Shown here piece by piece: positions 62,236 through 64,000 of a stretch of 64,000 nucleotides of DNA. Made by a program: the position numbers and the translations under genes. Where the stretch lies: contig NZ_CP114205.1 of assembly GCF_027497495.1 (NCBI RefSeq), positions 3,038,001 to 3,102,000 of the forward strand. The letters are read 5' to 3'. The stretch's first letter is position 1. The number at the start of each line of letters is the position of its first letter. The DNA comes from Streptomyces tubercidicus (GTDB lineage Bacteria > Actinomycetota > Actinomycetes > Streptomycetales > Streptomycetaceae). A model generated the notes under the pieces. The model saw only the letters and a list, made by a program, of their open reading frames with translations. It made no database searches and had not been told where the DNA came from.

Positions 62236-62412
62236 TTACTTGCCGTCCCCGCCCTGTGGCGACGGTTCACGCGGAGCCTCGGGGGGCATGGGGCCGCCAT
62301 CATGTTTGCCGCCGTCCTCCTCCATCTCCGCCTCGTGGCGGAAGGGCACACCGCGCCAGCCTTCGGTGTCGGGTGTGCGCGTCTCGTATGTATCGACGCT
62401 CACAACGCTCAT
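62236..62412 (-). CDS. Small acidic protein, unknown
   Basis: 58 residues, MSVVSVDTYETRTPDTEGWRG onward, Glu/Asp/Gly/Pro-rich toward the end. GAGGAGG 7 nt before ATG 62412 is an unusually good ribosome-binding site, which argues for translation. No precursor-peptide or membrane motif. Flanked by a terminator hairpin downstream. Could be a short regulator or antitoxin-like partner; family unknown. Confidence 0.5.
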   Translation of the reverse strand: MSVVSVDTYETRTPDTEGWRGVPFRHEAEMEEDGGKHDGGPMPPEAPREPSPQGGDGK

Positions 62413-62752
62413 GCACCAACCTCCTCTTTCGCGAGGAGCCATGCCGCCGTACGGTCGAGGGCATGACCCATACGCCGCAAAGGGGTTTCCTTTGCGGTTG
62501 GTCACCCGCCCCGGCTGCTCGACTGTCCAGGTTTCCGCCGCCGGGGCGGGAGTCTTCAGGATCCGACTATCGCCGGCAGATGTGGCAGGCCCACAGGCCG
62601 CCTGTTCTTCAGCCATCGTGTGTCCCTGGCCACAGAGCATTCGCATTCGCTGACGTCCCTTGGCGCGACAGCTAAAGCACGGAAACGGGTCTTCCCGACG
62701 GTATGGAGAGCGAAAGACTCAGCTCAATGAACTTCTACGAACTTGCACACCG
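62413..62752. other. Intergenic region, no confident gene
   Basis: 340 bp between the 58-residue gene and the DUF5753 XRE gene. A minus-strand frame starting MAEEQAACGPATSAGDSRILK is open but lacks support. A short hairpin from AAAGGG-TTT-CCTTT lies near 62478-62492. Nothing else recognisable. Confidence 0.35.
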
Positions 62753-63607
62753 TCACCCGAGCGCGTCAATTGCCGAAGTAACGAGCTTCCTGGCTGCCGC
62801 CCCGTAGACAGCGATGCCTGCGAGTTCGGTGAACGTCTTGGCGTACTCGGCGATTTCGCTCGGTCGCTTCGCGGTGAGGCTGGCGGACACGAGCTCACAG
62901 GATGCCTGTTTCTCGTCGTACAGAGAGAAGGACTCGCACGGCCACGCATTGCCACGCACGACCCCCATGGGGATCACACCAAGGCTCAAGGAGGGCGTGG
63001 CCGCCATTCCGATCAGGTGGCTCAATTGGCTGACCATCGTGCCGGAATCTCCGATGACCGTGCGAAGAACCCATTCCTCCATCAGGAAGGCGAACCGGCG
63101 TCCTCCCGTGTACAAGACACGCTGGCGCTCCATCCGTGCTGCGACAGCCTCGTCAGTGTCGCCAGGAGTGTCCCTGACGGAGGCAACCGTGTTAAGGATG
63201 GCGCGTGTGTAGTCCTGGGTCTGGAGCAGCCCTGGAATGACCCACGACTGATAGAAGCGGAACCAATGGGTTTGCTCAAAGAGCGGCAGCACGGACTCCT
63301 GGGCATGCTTCAGGCCGGCGCTTTCCAGTCGCCGCCACTCCACATACATGCCGTCGATGCCACGGGCGGTCGCGATGAGGTCCGCAGCTTGGCCCTCGGC
63401 GTCACAGATCCGGGTCCAGGTACGAATGTCCTCATCGGAGGGCAGAGTTCGGCCGTTCTCAAGCCGGGAACTCTTCGACTCATGCCACCCTGCCGCCGCC
63501 GCCACAGCGCGGGCGGTCAGACCGGAGTCCTGGCGGATCTCGCGGAGGCGCTTCCCCAGCGCTTCCCTGGCCTGCTGGATGCTGGACGACGGCGACGACG
63601 GGGACAC
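62753..63607 (-). CDS. XRE-family regulator with DUF5753
   Basis: 284 residues. Helix-turn-helix ALGKRLREIRQDSGLTARAVAAAAGWHESKSSRLENGRTLPSDEDI, then the DUF5753 domain: EWRRLESAGLKHAQESVLPLFEQTHWFRFYQSWVIPGLLQTQDYTRA and GHLHVLEEWVLRTVIG-like segments (FLMEEWVLRTVIGDSG). Members of this family (WhiJ-like) control differentiation and usually sit next to a small DUF397 or DUF6879 partner, which here is the DUF6879 gene 24 bp upstream in the same direction. GTG 63607. Effector unknown. Confidence 0.88.
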   Translation of the reverse strand: MSPSSPSSSIQQAREALGKRLREIRQDSGLTARAVAAAAGWHESKSSRLENGRTLPSDEDIRTWTRICDAEGQAADLIATARGIDGMYVEWRRLESAGLKHAQESVLPLFEQTHWFRFYQSWVIPGLLQTQDYTRAILNTVASVRDTPGDTDEAVAARMERQRVLYTGGRRFAFLMEEWVLRTVIGDSGTMVSQLSHLIGMAATPSLSLGVIPMGVVRGNAWPCESFSLYDEKQASCELVSASLTAKRPSEIAEYAKTFTELAGIAVYGAAARKLVTSAIDALG

Positions 63608-63631
63608 GGAGAGTTCAGCCCTGTTCGTGGA

Positions 63632-64000
63632 TCAGACCGGCCGGTAAACCTCGTGCGGGACTGCGCGTTCCCAGACCGCCTCGAAAGACGTCGAGCAGAG
63701 CTGCACGATGGCTGGTTCCGTCGTCCGCTCCTCGTCTCCCTCGGGTGACAGCTCGCCATCCCCGGTGAAGTGCAGGAAGACGACCAGGCTGTCATCGAAC
63801 AGCCAGAAGTCATTGCCTGGGAGCGCCAGGTCCGACACCTTGCGACGTGGCAGCCAGCGCACCTGCTCGCCGGCCTCCACGTTGCTGGGCGTGAGGTGGT
63901 GCTCAAAGCGGAGGTAGTCACTCATGGGCTCGGAGAAGATCCGAGCACGTCGGACCTCCACACCGCGCGTGGTGATCTCTTGCATCAGGGCGAGCCAGGG
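63632..64000 (-). CDS. DUF6879 family protein (5' end outside window)
   Basis: At least 123 codons; the frame is open to base 64000, so the N-terminus lies beyond the window. Sequence: PWLALMQEITTRGVEVRRARIFSEPMSDYLRFEHHLT, then VEAGEQVRWLPRRK, LALPGNDFWLFDDS and FEAVWERAVPHEVYRPV. It is co-directional with the WhiJ-like regulator that follows 24 bp downstream. Its C-terminal half is clearly homologous to the truncated copy at 61702, showing local duplication of this partner gene. Confidence 0.8.
   Translation of the reverse strand, partial: PWLALMQEITTRGVEVRRARIFSEPMSDYLRFEHHLTPSNVEAGEQVRWLPRRKVSDLALPGNDFWLFDDSLVVFLHFTGDGELSPEGDEERTTEPAIVQLCSTSFEAVWERAVPHEVYRPV

Overview
The window is high-GC actinobacterial chromosome, almost certainly Streptomyces. 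The evidence is the strong G/C third-position bias, TAGCGT-type -10 elements next to leaderless starts, WXG100 and mycosin genes, XRE regulators carrying TPR-like or DUF5753 domains, DUF6879 proteins, and an sdhCDAB operon in actinobacterial order. Gene order resembles the Streptomyces coelicolor region around SCO4835 to SCO4890; this is from memory, not a search. No tRNA, rRNA, CRISPR array, intact insertion sequence or prophage was seen.

Layout. 1-1460: a truncated TetR gene divergent from a short-chain dehydrogenase. 1565-7291 (minus): a BMP-type nucleoside ABC importer operon ending in cytidine deaminase, with an apparent ATC start on the ATPase gene. 7581-8840: an M20 amidohydrolase. 9004-17471: two divergent arms of a nonulosonic acid (Kdn or sialic acid-like) cell-wall glycopolymer locus. 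The arms hold NeuB, a NeuA-HAD fusion, a GT-B-like protein, two polysialyltransferase-like enzymes, a GT2 and an O-acyltransferase, and they start from mirror-image leaderless promoters. 17745-21763: two TetR pairs, one with a flavin monooxygenase and one with a DMT exporter, each with duplicated palindromic operators. 21821-24012: a relatively AT-rich ESX-like cassette with a tandem-YbaB protein. 24577-27458: gluconate permease, gluconokinase and their GntR-family regulator. 27791-32500: a NUDIX and SAH-hydrolase-like pair, an HATPase, a degenerate recombinase domain, an XRE-TPR regulator and a YdcF protein.

32560-40492: a B12 mutase catalytic subunit, an L,D-transpeptidase lipoprotein, an ECF sigma factor with a membrane partner, a GH20 lipoprotein and an OHCU-decarboxylase-like protein. 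40697-44111: sdhCDAB with a strong terminator. 44095-45648: two decayed genes, a truncated DUF5937-like regulator and a frameshifted EF-G-binding-type zinc protein. 45979-49096: a second ESX-type cassette with mycosin, a Gly/Pro-rich substrate and a WXG100 protein, but no EccC-type motor nearby. 49314-55372: metallophosphoesterase, small membrane protein, D-Ala-D-Ala carboxypeptidase, BrkB protein, 2H phosphoesterase and trpS. 55510-59779: a cytochrome P450, glyA behind a long structured leader, and ornithine aminotransferase. 59802-64000: two regulator loci, each with a DUF6879 protein, one of them N-terminally truncated.

Much of the window is envelope biology: glycopolymer, transpeptidase, carboxypeptidase, GH20 and ESX. 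Most gene pairs are organised by translational coupling (ATGA or TGATG overlaps) and by strong hairpins between convergent genes. The candidates most worth following up are the glycopolymer locus, the two orphan ESX cassettes, the NUDIX/SAHH-like pair, the ATC start codon and the glyA leader.
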